From NCBI GenBank assembly GCA_050697555.1, contig JBOHAD010000002.1, positions 1-64,000 on the forward strand: a DNA stretch of 64,000 bases. The letters are read 5' to 3'. The notes beneath the pieces were generated by a model. It saw only the letters and a list, made by a program, of their open reading frames with translations. It searched no databases and was not told the DNA's origin. The stretch comes from DASQWP01 sp050697555 (GTDB taxonomy: Bacteria > Actinomycetota > Thermoleophilia > Gaiellales > Gaiellaceae). Below are positions 1 to 9,546 of the stretch, one piece after another. Numbering within the stretch: position 1 is the first letter of the stretch; each line of letters starts with the position of its first letter. The translations under genes were made by a program, and so were the position numbers.

Positions 1-561
1 GGAGACAGGTCGGTTTCAAGGCAAGCAATCCCGCCAGCATGGTTGAGGGTCATCCCGCCGTCGCCTCGCACTCTCGACCGCCCATCGGACAGAGACGGCC
101 ACCCAGCGACGCTACACAGCATGGTTGCGTCTATCGTCATCCAGGGTTTGCGCCGCGAGTGGGCCACGAGATGTTGTCAGGCTAGACTACATCGCGGCCG
201 AGCCGAGGCGCTTGAGACCCGTCGCCTGAGGCTCCTGCGACCCGGCGACATGACGCGAGACCGCAGGGCGAAGCCTCTGACACGGCTCCGCGTTGAAAGG
301 TCTGATGCGCCCGGGTAGGCTCGCGCTCGGTCAAACCATTCAATGATGGAGCAACCTCTTCCGTCTACCCGTGGCCTCGCGTTGTGCTTCTCGAGCGCGG
401 CTGGGCGCCCTCGGGATGCACGCCGGGCTCACGCGGTCAGCGGCGCGGCCGAGAGCTGCGCCGGGAGGCGGGTGTGGAAGGGCGAAGAGCGAGAACTTGA
501 CCGCCGTGGATCAAGGCCGGACTGACTGGCGCGACCGGCTTAGGAGACGAAGGAGGGAACA
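1..561. other. left-edge region without a convincing gene
   Basis: No reading frame here resembles a known protein; the short frames are arginine-rich and look like chance translations of GC-rich DNA. The last bases hold a strong ribosome binding site (AAGGAGGG, 549-556) for the gene starting at 562, so the operon promoter probably lies in this stretch, but I cannot place -35/-10 boxes with confidence. No tRNA or integrase is visible. Confidence 0.5.
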
Positions 562-1608
562 ATGCGGACAAGAAGATGGCTGATCGTGCTGCTTGGCGCG
601 CTCTCGCTGGTCGCGATCGCCCCCGGTTGTGGAGGCAACGACGACGAGGCTGCCGCCCCTGAGACGGCGACCGCGCCCGGCGAGACGGAGCCCGAGGCTT
701 TCGAGATCGCTTATCTCTCGGCGAGCTCCGCGAACACGTGGCTGCTCAGTTCGAAGGGGGCAATGGACGAGGTCGCCGCAGAGCGGGGCGCCACCATCAC
801 CGAGTTCGACGCCGAGTTCAACCCCGAGCTGCAGACGAGGCAGCTGCAGGACGTGATCGCGTCCGAGAGGTACGACGGGATCGTCATCGCCGTGATCGTC
901 GGCCCTGCGATCGTCCCTGACGTCGAGGCCGCGGTCGCCGCCGGTTTGAAGGTCTCCGTGCTCAATCAGGTGCTGGGAGACCAATTCGACACAGCCGATC
1001 CGCAGGTCGAGGGTGTCTCCGCATCCGTGCTGGCTCCCCCACGGCGCTCGGGCGAACGGCTCGGTGAGGTGACTCTTCAAGCCTGCGAAGGCAAGGATCC
1101 ATGCCGAGTCGTCTACTTCTTCGGCATCAGGGGCATTCCGCTCGACGTCGCGATCAGGGAGGGCTTCGACTCGGTGGTCGCAGAGAACCCGGCGATCGAG
1201 GTCGTAGCCGAGGGCGAGGGCCAGTATCTCGGTCCGGACGTCGGGCTCGCCCAGATGCAGGACATCCTGCAGACGACGCGGGACTTCGATGTCGTGATCG
1301 GCGCCGACCAGTCGATGCAGGGCGTGCAGCAGGCCCTCCAGGAGGCTGGGATTCTCGATCAGGTCGCGATCATCGGCCTCGGCGGGTCGGAGGCTGCGAT
1401 CACCGCGATCCGGGAAGGCAACTGGTTCGGCGGGGTCTTCGGCGCCCCGTTCACCGAGGGCCAGCTCGCCATGGAGGCGCTCCTCGACGCGCTCGAGAGC
1501 GACCGCGAGCCCGTGGGCATCGACCCCCTCACCCACGAGGACATTCCGGATGACGGACTGATCACGCAGGAGAACGTCGACGAGTTCGAGGCCCAGTGGG
1601 CCGGCTGA
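562..1608 (+). CDS. ABC transporter substrate-binding lipoprotein, sugar/nucleoside type
   Basis: A 348-residue exported binding protein of the periplasmic-binding-protein type 1 (Peripla_BP_4, ribose/xylose-like) class. The N-terminus has a signal segment followed by a lipobox-like cysteine (residue ~23, in APGCGGN) and a low-complexity acidic linker, then the mature fold begins at about residue 47 (FEIAYLSASSANTW). The repeated pattern of a helix plus IAVIVGP and VVIGADQSMQG is typical of this fold. It is the first gene of the operon, followed by its ATPase and permease, so it delivers the substrate to that importer. The ligand cannot be read from the sequence; the hydantoinase genes downstream suggest a cyclic amide or a nucleobase-related compound (inference). 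Confidence 0.9.
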   Translation: MRTRRWLIVLLGALSLVAIAPGCGGNDDEAAAPETATAPGETEPEAFEIAYLSASSANTWLLSSKGAMDEVAAERGATITEFDAEFNPELQTRQLQDVIASERYDGIVIAVIVGPAIVPDVEAAVAAGLKVSVLNQVLGDQFDTADPQVEGVSASVLAPPRRSGERLGEVTLQACEGKDPCRVVYFFGIRGIPLDVAIREGFDSVVAENPAIEVVAEGEGQYLGPDVGLAQMQDILQTTRDFDVVIGADQSMQGVQQALQEAGILDQVAIIGLGGSEAAITAIREGNWFGGVFGAPFTEGQLAMEALLDALESDREPVGIDPLTHEDIPDDGLITQENVDEFEAQWAG

Positions 1609-1645
1609 TCAGCAGCGGGACGATGGAGGGACGCCTGCGCCGCGA

Positions 1646-3154
1646 ATGACGGAGCGCCCCTTCGTCGAGCTGCGAGGGGTCGTCAAGCGCTTCGGCGCAA
1701 CGACTGCCCTGGACGGGGTCGACCTAGAGATTCAGGCGGGCTCCGTCCACGCGCTGGTCGGCGAGAACGGCGCCGGAAAGTCGACGCTGGGCAAGATCGT
1801 GGCGGGCGTGCATGTGCCCGACGGCGGAGAGCTCCTCCTCGACGGAGCGCAAGTGACTTTCCGCTCGCCCCGTCAAGCGCTCGAGCGGGGGGTCACGATG
1901 ATCGCGCAGGAGCTGTCCCTTGTGCCGACGCGGGATGTCGTCGACAACATCTACCTCGGACTCGAGGATCGCCGGGGTCCCATGCTCGATCGGCGACGGA
2001 TGCGGCAACGATTCTCCGCGCTTGTCGCGGAGACAGGCATCGAGGTGCCGGCCGAGGCGACTGTGGGAGCGCTCTCGATCGCGGAGCAGCAGAAGGTCGA
2101 AATCCTCCGCGCGCTCGCCCGCGACGCCGGGCTGATCGTGATGGACGAGCCGTCGGCGCGCCTGTCGGCCGGCGAGGTAGCTGCGCTACACGCCGTCGTG
2201 CGGTCCCTCGCGGAGCAGGGGACGACGATCGTCTACGTCTCGCATTTCCTGGAAGAGGTGCTTGCGCTGGCCGACGTCGTGACCGTGATGCGTGACGGCC
2301 GGCTAGTGAAGACGAGTGCCGCGTCGGCGGAGACCACCGACTCGCTCATCGTCTCGATGGTCGGGCGGACGCTGGCCGCGACCTTTCCGGAGCGGCGGCC
2401 CGTCAAGGCGGACGCGGCAGAGGTGCTGCGGGTTGAGGGGTTCAGCCGTGCCGGCGCGTTTCGGGACGTGTCGTTCGTCGTCCACGCGGGGGAGATCGTC
2501 GGGCTGGCCGGTCTCGTTGGATCAGGGCGCAGCGAATTGGCTCGGGCCGTCTTCGGCGTGGACGCCCGCGATGCCGGCCGCGTCTTCGTCGGCGGACGCG
2601 AGATCCCGGCCGGGGACGTGAGGCGGATGATCATCGCGGGCGTCGCCATGATCCCCGAATCGCGCCAAGAGCAGGGCCTCCTATTGGTCCGACCCGTGCG
2701 CGAGAACGTAAGCCTGCCATACCTGAAGCTGCTCTCGCGCTTCGGCGTTACCAGGCGGCGGACGGAGAAGGCCCGGACCCGCGCTCTCGCGGACGCGGTC
2801 GACGTTCGGCGCGCCTCCGACGAGCAGCCCGTCGCGTCGCTCTCGGGAGGCAACCAGCAGAAGGTCCTGTTCGCCCGCTGGCTCTTGGAGCACCCCCGCG
2901 TCCTGATCGCCGACGAGCCTACGAGGGGCGTGGACGTCGCCGCCAAGCGCGCGATTTACGAGCTCCTGGCCGGGCTAGTCGCGGAAGGCGTCGGCGTACT
3001 GCTGATCTCGTCGGAGCTCGAGGAGGTGCTCGGGCTCGCGCACCGCATCCTCGTCATGCGGGAAGGCGCGATGATCGCCGAGCTCTCGGGAGACGAGGCG
3101 ACCGAGCACGCCGTCATGGAGGCCGCGTTCGGCGCCTCGAGGCCGGCCGCGTGA
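1646..3154 (+). CDS. ABC transporter ATP-binding protein, double-domain RbsA/MglA type
   Basis: A 502-residue cytoplasmic ATPase with two nucleotide-binding domains, the usual length for this family. Domain 1 (about 1-240) has Walker A VGENGAGKST, the family-typical weak signature LSIAEQQ and Walker B LIVMDEPSA. Domain 2 (about 255-500) has a degenerate Walker A (GLVGSGRSE), signature LSGGNQQK and Walker B VLIADEPTRGVD. The asymmetric pattern is normal for ribose/galactose-type importers. The stop overlaps the permease start (GTGA), so translation is coupled. It powers the permease encoded next and takes substrate from the lipoprotein upstream. Confidence 0.95.
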   Translation: MTERPFVELRGVVKRFGATTALDGVDLEIQAGSVHALVGENGAGKSTLGKIVAGVHVPDGGELLLDGAQVTFRSPRQALERGVTMIAQELSLVPTRDVVDNIYLGLEDRRGPMLDRRRMRQRFSALVAETGIEVPAEATVGALSIAEQQKVEILRALARDAGLIVMDEPSARLSAGEVAALHAVVRSLAEQGTTIVYVSHFLEEVLALADVVTVMRDGRLVKTSAASAETTDSLIVSMVGRTLAATFPERRPVKADAAEVLRVEGFSRAGAFRDVSFVVHAGEIVGLAGLVGSGRSELARAVFGVDARDAGRVFVGGREIPAGDVRRMIIAGVAMIPESRQEQGLLLVRPVRENVSLPYLKLLSRFGVTRRRTEKARTRALADAVDVRRASDEQPVASLSGGNQQKVLFARWLLEHPRVLIADEPTRGVDVAAKRAIYELLAGLVAEGVGVLLISSELEEVLGLAHRILVMREGAMIAELSGDEATEHAVMEAAFGASRPAA

Positions 3155-4206
3155 GCTCGTACCCGGCAGCGCTCGTGGACGCGCGACGGCTGGGCGACTT
3201 TGCCCTCCGCTACGGGATTGTATGGGTCACGCTCGCCCTCTTCGTCGTACTGTCCGTCGCGAGCGACGTCTTCCTCTCGAAGCCGAACCTGCTGAACGTC
3301 CTCGATCAGCAGTCGGCCGTGCTGATCGCGGCCTCCGCCATCACGCTCACGTTGATCGCGGGCGGCTTCGACGTCTCCCTTGCGGCGATCTTCGTTCTCG
3401 CCGGAGTGACGGCGCTCCGGGTCGAGAACGAGACGGGTTCCATCGCGCTTGGGGTCGCCGCGGCGCTGGGGATCGGGCTCGCCGCAGGGAGCTTTAACGG
3501 GTTCGTCGTGACCGTGGGCCGAATCAACTCCTTCATCGCGACGCTCGCCATGTCCTTCGTGCTCTTCGGCCTCGCCTTCGTGGTCAGCGAACGCAGCATC
3601 CTTCGCCCCGTGAACCCTGAGTTCTCCGACATCGCGAGGACAAAGGTCTTCGGCGTCGCGACGTCGAGCTGGATAGCGATCGGCGTCGTGCTGTTTCTGT
3701 GGTTCGTGCTCGATCGAACACGCTTCGGTCGGCACGTCTACGCGGTCGGCACGAACCGCGAGGCGGCTCGGCTCGCCGGGGTCCGTGTCGATCTCGTCCA
3801 GGCCGCAACGTTCGCGATCGGCGGGCTTGCGGCCGGGTTGGCCGGCCTGCTAGTCACCTCGAGAACGTCGACCGCGCAGGCGTCCGACGATTTCAGCTTC
3901 ATCTTCATCGTGATCGCGGCGGTCGTGGTCGGGGGTACGTCGATCATGGGGGGCGAGGGTGCCGTGTGGCGGAGCGTGCTCGGGGCGTTCTTCATCGCCT
4001 TCATGATCAACGGCTTCAACCTGCTCGGCGTCGACCCGATCTACCAGCGGATCATCCGGGGCGCGATCATCCTCGGCGCGGTCTGGATCGATGCGCACTC
4101 GCGCGGCTACAGCGCCAGGTGGAGGAGTGATCGGGACAGTGATGCCGCCCGCGCCGTGTTCCGGCTCCGTCCGCGGGCGGAGCATCGAAGCAACCGAGAG
4201 GAGTAG
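3151..4206 (+). CDS. ABC transporter permease, RbsC/BPD_transp_2 type
   Basis: A 351-residue inner-membrane permease with about nine hydrophobic segments, starting with IVWVTLALFVVLSVASDVF. The central loop with GTNREAARLAGV is the characteristic conserved cytoplasmic loop of the ribose-type (BPD_transp_2) permease family. The GTG start overlaps the ATPase stop. The C-terminus after the last membrane segment is a basic tail of about 35 residues. It forms the transport pore with the two genes before it. Confidence 0.92.
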   Translation: MSSYPAALVDARRLGDFALRYGIVWVTLALFVVLSVASDVFLSKPNLLNVLDQQSAVLIAASAITLTLIAGGFDVSLAAIFVLAGVTALRVENETGSIALGVAAALGIGLAAGSFNGFVVTVGRINSFIATLAMSFVLFGLAFVVSERSILRPVNPEFSDIARTKVFGVATSSWIAIGVVLFLWFVLDRTRFGRHVYAVGTNREAARLAGVRVDLVQAATFAIGGLAAGLAGLLVTSRTSTAQASDDFSFIFIVIAAVVVGGTSIMGGEGAVWRSVLGAFFIAFMINGFNLLGVDPIYQRIIRGAIILGAVWIDAHSRGYSARWRSDRDSDAARAVFRLRPRAEHRSNREE

Positions 4207-4215
4207 ACCCAGACG

Positions 4216-6240
4216 ATGGCGACGAGGCTTGGCGTAGACGTGGGAGGCACGTTCACCGACCTGATCTTCTACGACGACGAGACCGGCGAGATCCGCGTGG
4301 GAAAGGAGCCAACCACTCCCGAAGCGCCGGAGCGGGGCGTCCTCGCGGCGGTCGCCGCCGCCGTCCCGGCGGATCGGCTCCGCGTCGCCCCGTACTTCCT
4401 GCACGGGACGACCGTCGGCATCAACGCGCTCCTGACGCGTACCGGCGCCGTCGTCGGGTTGCTCGCCACCCGGGGCTTCCGTGACATCCTCGAGATCGCG
4501 CGAGGCGACCGTGCGGAGCCGTACAACCTCTTCTGGCGCCAGCCGCCCCCGCTCGTGCCGCGGCGTCTCCGGCTCCCGGTGACCGAACGCATCCGCGCGA
4601 ACGGCGACGTCTTCTCGCCGTTCGAGGAGGAGGACGTGCGCGCCGCGGTCGAGAGCTTCCAGCGCGAAGGGGTGGAGTCGGTCGCCGTCGCGTTCATGAA
4701 CGCGTACGCCAACCCCCGGCACGAGCTGGCCGCGGAACAGGCGCTGCGGGCGTTCGGCTTCGAGGGGGAGATTTCCCTCTCGCACCAGGTCTCCGGCGAG
4801 TACCGGGAGTACGAGCGGACCGCGACGACGGTGATCGACGCCTACGTCCGGCCACGGATGTCGCAGTACCTGCGCGCGCTGGAGGATGGGCTCCGGAGCA
4901 CCGGGTTCGGCGGGACGTGCATCGTCACCCGGTCGGGGGGCGGTGCGATGACGTTCGCGGAAGCGGAGGAGCGTCCCTTCGAGACGATCATGTCGGGCCC
5001 GGTGGCCGGCGCCGAGGGTGCCGGAGAGCTCGCGCGGCAGCTCGAGCTCGGCGACGTGATCACGGCCGACGTCGGCGGCACGAGCTTCGACACTTGCCTT
5101 GTGCGGGGCGGGCGGCCGCAGCTGATGTACGAGGGCGAGGTCGTCGGCCTGCCGGTGCAGACGCCGTGGGTCGACGTGCGCTCCATCGGCGCCGGCGGCG
5201 GCTCGGTCGCATTCGTCGACATCGGCGGCCTGCTCAAGGTCGGCCCCCGCAGCGCGGGCGCCGTGCCGGGGCCGGCCTGCTACGGCCGGGGCGGGACGGA
5301 GCCCACGGTCACCGACGCGGCCTTCGCGCTCGGCATGCTGGGCGAAGGCCGCCTAGCGAGCGGGATCACGCTCGACCGCGAGCTGGCCGAGCGGGCGCTC
5401 GCACCCCTCGCCCGCGAGCTCGACTTCAGCGTCGACGAGGTCGCGCAGGGGATCATGACGATCGCGGCTGCGAACATGGCGAGCGCGATCCGCGCGATCA
5501 CGATCGAGCGCGGCCAGGACCCCCGCGAGGCGAGCCTGATGCCGTTCGGCGGAGCCGGGCCGCTGTTTGCGACGCTGCTCGCACGCCAGCTCGACATCCC
5601 CGAGCTCGTCGTCCCGCCCTACGCGGGCAACTTCTCCGCCTCGGGCCTACTGGGAGCCGACCTCACGCAGACGGCCGCCCGGACCCGGATCACCAAACTC
5701 GACGACGAGACGGTCGCAGTCGCCAACGAGGTGCTCTCCGAGCTCTTCGCCGACGTCGACGCGCGCTCCGCCGAGCGAGACGGCGCGGTCAGGGAAATCG
5801 CGCTCGACATGCGATACGCCGGCCAGGAGCACACCCTGACCGTCGAGGTCCCCGGCGAGGGGCGCCTCGGCGTGGGCGCAGACGAGATCCGCGCGCACTT
5901 CACGGCCGACTACGATCGCACCTTCGGCCACACGATGGAAGAGGCCGTCGAGATCGTCGCGTACCGCGCGACCGTCCGCACGCCGCTCGCCCGCCGCGCC
6001 GTCGAGCCCCTCGCGGCGGCGCAGGCGAACGGCTCACATGGCTCGATCGAGGCATGGTCGTTCACCCGCGGCGAACTGCTGCCGTTCGCCGTCATCGAGC
6101 GCCCGGCGATCGACGAAACCGGTATCGCCGGGCCTGCGATCGTCCTCGAGGAGACCGCGACGACGTTCCTGGACGCCGACTTCGACGCTCGGCTGGGCGC
6201 AGGCGGCGTCCTCCAGATCACCGACACGAAGGGAGCCTGA
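4216..6240 (+). CDS. hyuA: hydantoinase/oxoprolinase subunit A (HyuA)
   Basis: A 674-residue protein of the hydantoinase A/oxoprolinase family, which catalyses ATP-dependent opening of hydantoin, oxoproline or acetone-type substrates together with a B subunit. The N-terminal phosphate loop GVDVGGTFTDL, the family signature LHGTTVGINALL, the second phosphate loop ADVGGTSFDT, SIGAGGGSVAFVD and GAVPGPACYGRGGTEPT are all present, and FGGAGPL lies near residue 438. Length is close to the usual 680-700. A ribosome binding site (AGAGGAG) lies just before the ATG. The B subunit starts 2 bases after the stop. The substrate is unknown; symbol use is by family only. Confidence 0.92.
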   Translation: MATRLGVDVGGTFTDLIFYDDETGEIRVGKEPTTPEAPERGVLAAVAAAVPADRLRVAPYFLHGTTVGINALLTRTGAVVGLLATRGFRDILEIARGDRAEPYNLFWRQPPPLVPRRLRLPVTERIRANGDVFSPFEEEDVRAAVESFQREGVESVAVAFMNAYANPRHELAAEQALRAFGFEGEISLSHQVSGEYREYERTATTVIDAYVRPRMSQYLRALEDGLRSTGFGGTCIVTRSGGGAMTFAEAEERPFETIMSGPVAGAEGAGELARQLELGDVITADVGGTSFDTCLVRGGRPQLMYEGEVVGLPVQTPWVDVRSIGAGGGSVAFVDIGGLLKVGPRSAGAVPGPACYGRGGTEPTVTDAAFALGMLGEGRLASGITLDRELAERALAPLARELDFSVDEVAQGIMTIAAANMASAIRAITIERGQDPREASLMPFGGAGPLFATLLARQLDIPELVVPPYAGNFSASGLLGADLTQTAARTRITKLDDETVAVANEVLSELFADVDARSAERDGAVREIALDMRYAGQEHTLTVEVPGEGRLGVGADEIRAHFTADYDRTFGHTMEEAVEIVAYRATVRTPLARRAVEPLAAAQANGSHGSIEAWSFTRGELLPFAVIERPAIDETGIAGPAIVLEETATTFLDADFDARLGAGGVLQITDTKGA

Positions 6241-6242
6241 AC

Positions 6243-7964
6243 GTGGTAGCCGAAAGCGTCGTCTATCGTGCCGGCCTCGCGGGCGCGGGCAGCGCCGCCG
6301 AGGCCGATCCCGTCACGACGGAGGTGATTCGTCACGGGCTGAATGCGGCCGCGGAGGGGATCAAGCGGACGCTGATCCGGACGTCGATGTCGCCGATCAT
6401 CTACGAGGTGCTCGACTTCGCGGCCGTGCTCTACGACCGGCAGATGCGGCTGCTGGCGCAGGCGCCGAGCCTCCCCTTCTTCATGGGGACGATGAGCTTC
6501 TGCGTGGAGTCGGCGGTGGAGGAGGTGGGCGGGGAGAGCGAGCTGGAGCCGGGGGACATCATCCTCATGAACGACCCGTACAAGACCGGCTCGCATCCTC
6601 AGGACGCAGCGGTGGTGATGCCCGTCTTCTTGTCCGACGGCGAGCTGATCGGCTACTCGGCGATCAAGGCGCACTGGCTCGACATCGGCGCCAAGGAGAT
6701 CTACGGCACCGACACGACCGACGTCTACCAGGAAGGGACCGTCTTCCCGGGCGTGAAACTCTACCGCCGTGGCGAGCTGGTCAAGGACATTCTGAAGATG
6801 GCGACCGCGAACTCGCGGCTGCCGAAGATGGTGGTGGGGGACATCAACGCCGAGGTCGCCGGGGTCCGCGTCGGGGGCCGTGAGCTCGTGCGGTTGGCGG
6901 AGCGCTACGGGCTGGAGACCTTCTGGGACTGCGTCGAGCGGATGTACGACCACGGGGAGGCCGTGGTGCGCAGCTACATCGAGCAGCTTCCGGACGGCCG
7001 CTACGTCGGGCATGGGGAGATGGACGACGACGGTCTCTCCGATGATCCGATCCCCTTCGAGGTCACGCTCGAGATCGACGGCTCGACCGCCCGGCTCGAC
7101 TTCTCCACCTGTCCCGACGCCCAGAAGGGGCCGGTCAACTGCCCGATCGCTTCCACCGTGTCGGCCGCGCGCGTGATCATGACGATGCTTGCGGGGGGCG
7201 GGGAGGCGCCAAACGAGGGCCATTTCCGTCCGATCGAGGTGGTCGCCCGGCCGGGAAGCATGTTCCACGCGCTTCGGCCGTCGCCGTGCTTCCTGTACGG
7301 CTGGCCGGCGATGCAGGCGACCGAGGCCGTCCTGAATGCCGTGGCCGAGGCGATGCCGCAAGCAGTCTGCGCCTGCTCCGGCGGGGACCTGTGCGCGGCG
7401 CTCTGGTACGGCTTTCGCGAGGAGACAGGTGAGTTCTGGGGCGACGGCTCGCCGCATCCGGTCGGCCAGGGGGCCTCGATCCACGGCGACGGGCAGAGCG
7501 CCAGGCTGCACCACATCGAGGCGGCGACGCGGTTCACCCCGCTGGAGGTGTGGGAGGCGCGGAACCCCTGGATCATGGAGTCGTGCGAGCTGGCGCCCGA
7601 CTCGGGCGGGGCGGGCCGCTTCCGGGGCGGGCTGGGCCCGGACATGGCCTTCCACTTCCTCGAGGACGCCGCCGCGATCTCGACGATCGAGCGGACGAAA
7701 AACGCGCCCTGGGGCCTCGCCGGCGGCCTGCCCGGACGCCCGAACGCCGGCGAGCTGCGACTGCCCGACGGAACGGTGCAGCCTGTCGCGAAGGCGACCG
7801 GGCTGCCGATCCCGAAGGGGTCCACCTTCACGTTCCACTGCGGCGGCGGAGGCGGCTACGGGCCACCGTCCGAGCGCGACCGGGATCGGGTGCTGGAGGA
7901 CGTCCGCGAGGGCTACGTGAGCGAGGCGGAGGCCCGCAACCACTACCCGCACGCGTTCGCGTGA
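6243..7964 (+). CDS. hyuB: hydantoinase/oxoprolinase subunit B (HyuB)
   Basis: A 573-residue protein starting at GTG 6243, chosen because it lies directly after the hyuA stop and matches the family N-terminus (DPVTTEVIRHGLNAAAEGIK). The open frame runs much further upstream but only as the shadow of hyuA. Family motifs include NDPYKTGSHPQDAAV (about residue 110), KAHWLDIGAKE and, near the end, a glycine-rich CGGGGGYGPP. It forms the catalytic complex with the A subunit. Confidence 0.92.
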   Translation: MVAESVVYRAGLAGAGSAAEADPVTTEVIRHGLNAAAEGIKRTLIRTSMSPIIYEVLDFAAVLYDRQMRLLAQAPSLPFFMGTMSFCVESAVEEVGGESELEPGDIILMNDPYKTGSHPQDAAVVMPVFLSDGELIGYSAIKAHWLDIGAKEIYGTDTTDVYQEGTVFPGVKLYRRGELVKDILKMATANSRLPKMVVGDINAEVAGVRVGGRELVRLAERYGLETFWDCVERMYDHGEAVVRSYIEQLPDGRYVGHGEMDDDGLSDDPIPFEVTLEIDGSTARLDFSTCPDAQKGPVNCPIASTVSAARVIMTMLAGGGEAPNEGHFRPIEVVARPGSMFHALRPSPCFLYGWPAMQATEAVLNAVAEAMPQAVCACSGGDLCAALWYGFREETGEFWGDGSPHPVGQGASIHGDGQSARLHHIEAATRFTPLEVWEARNPWIMESCELAPDSGGAGRFRGGLGPDMAFHFLEDAAAISTIERTKNAPWGLAGGLPGRPNAGELRLPDGTVQPVAKATGLPIPKGSTFTFHCGGGGGYGPPSERDRDRVLEDVREGYVSEAEARNHYPHAFA

Positions 7965-7977
7965 CCCGAGCCGTCAC

Positions 7978-9546
7978 GTGAGGATCGGCATCGACGTCGG
8001 CGGCACGAACACGGACGCGGTCCTGATGGACGCCGACCGCGTCCTCGCCGAAGTCAAGACAGCCACGACGGAGGACGTGACCGGCGGCATCCTCAGCGCT
8101 CTGAACGGCCTCCTCTCGAAGGGCGACGCATCTGCCGGCCAGATCCAGGCCGTGATGATCGGGACGACCCACTTCACGAACGCTTTCGTCGAGGGACAGC
8201 GCCTCGTCCCGACCGCGGCGGTCCGGCTCGGCCTTCCGGCCACAAAGTCGCTTCCCCCGATGGTCGACTGGCCCGAGCGGCTCCGGTCGGCGATCAAGTG
8301 GAGGGCATACGTCTGCCACGGGGGGCACGAGTTCGACGGCCGTCACATCGCAGAGCTCAATCGCGACGAGCTACTCCGGGCGGCCGAGGACATCGCTCGG
8401 CACGACCTTCGCTCGATCGCGATCTCGGCGGTCTTCTCGCCCGTGAACGCGGAGTTCGAGTTGCAGGCGGCCGAGATCCTCGGGGGCGAGCTGCCTGACG
8501 TCCCAATCAGCCTCTCGCACGAGCTCGGTCGCATCGGCCTGCTCGAACGGGAGAACGCGACGATCATGAACGCCTGCCTCCGCGGCCTCGCGACCCGGAT
8601 CGTCAGGGCGTTCAACTCGGCGCTGGAGGACTTCGGCGTCTCCGCGCCGATCTACCTCAGCCAGAACGACGGGACGCTGATGACCGTCGAGTTCGCGGAG
8701 CGCTACCCAGTCGCGACCTTCGCCTCCGGCCCGACGAACTCGATGCGCGGGGCGGCCTTCCTGTCGGGCGAGGAGAGCTGCGCGGTCGTCGACATCGGCG
8801 GCACAACCTCCGACGTCGGCGTGCTCCAGCAGGGCTTCCCCCGCGAGGCGTCCGTGGCCGTGCGCGTGGGAGGCGTGCGGACGAACTTCCGCATGCCCGA
8901 CGTCCTCTCCCTGGGGATCGGCGGAGGGAGCCTCGTGCGGACGGCTGCGGGCGTGACGATGGGGCCTGACAGCGTCGGCTTCGAGCTGACGAGCAGGGCG
9001 CTCGTGTTCGGCGGCGACACGCTGACTGCGAGCGATCTCGCGGTCGCGGCGGGACGCGCGTCGTTTGGGGACGAGTCGCTCGTCAGGAAGCTCGACAGGC
9101 AGACGGTTGAAGAGGGGCTCGCCTGGGTCGAGCGGCAGATCGCGGAGGCGGTCGACCGGATGAAGACGAGCCCGGACCCGATCCCAGTAGTGCTCGTCGG
9201 CGGCGGAAGCGTCCTCCTCGAGGATGTGCTCGAGGGCGCCTCGCACGTCGTGCGCCCCGATCACTTCGGCGTCGCCAACGCGATCGGCGCTGCCATCGCG
9301 CAGGTCGGAGGCGAGGTCGAGCGCGTATTCGCCCTCGAGAAGCTCTCGCGGGACGAGGCGATTGAGGAGGCGAAATCCGAGGCGATCGAGAAGGCGGTCG
9401 CCGCCGGCGCGATCCGGTCGACCGTCCTGATCGTGGACATCGAGGAGGTCGGTCTCGCGTACCTGCCCGGCAACGCCACGCGGATCAAGGTCAAGGCAGT
9501 CGGGGACCTCGAGCTCAGGATGGGCGACGGTGCGACAGATAGCTGA
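7978..9546 (+). CDS. second hydantoinase-A-like protein
   Basis: A 522-residue ASKHA-fold protein of the hydantoinase/oxoprolinase superfamily, shorter than HyuA and belonging to the group normally paired with DUF917 proteins. The two phosphate loops are GIDVGGTNTDAVLMD at the N-terminus and VVDIGGTTSDVGVLQ near residue 268; IGTTHFTNAF, ASGPTNSMRGAA and SLGIGGGSLV are also present. It starts at GTG 7978, 13 bases after hyuB. Its 3' end overlaps the DUF917 gene by 17 bases. It probably makes a second ATP-dependent step in the same pathway (inference). Confidence 0.85.
   Translation: MRIGIDVGGTNTDAVLMDADRVLAEVKTATTEDVTGGILSALNGLLSKGDASAGQIQAVMIGTTHFTNAFVEGQRLVPTAAVRLGLPATKSLPPMVDWPERLRSAIKWRAYVCHGGHEFDGRHIAELNRDELLRAAEDIARHDLRSIAISAVFSPVNAEFELQAAEILGGELPDVPISLSHELGRIGLLERENATIMNACLRGLATRIVRAFNSALEDFGVSAPIYLSQNDGTLMTVEFAERYPVATFASGPTNSMRGAAFLSGEESCAVVDIGGTTSDVGVLQQGFPREASVAVRVGGVRTNFRMPDVLSLGIGGGSLVRTAAGVTMGPDSVGFELTSRALVFGGDTLTASDLAVAAGRASFGDESLVRKLDRQTVEEGLAWVERQIAEAVDRMKTSPDPIPVVLVGGGSVLLEDVLEGASHVVRPDHFGVANAIGAAIAQVGGEVERVFALEKLSRDEAIEEAKSEAIEKAVAAGAIRSTVLIVDIEEVGLAYLPGNATRIKVKAVGDLELRMGDGATDS

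Noticed and set aside
43..318. A 91-codon plus-strand frame at the left edge
   Set aside because: Arginine-rich, no family resemblance and no ribosome binding site; looks like a chance frame in GC-rich DNA.
5910..7952. A 680-codon minus-strand frame opposite hyuB
   Set aside because: It is antisense to a clear hydantoinase B gene; the residue pattern is typical of a GC-rich shadow.
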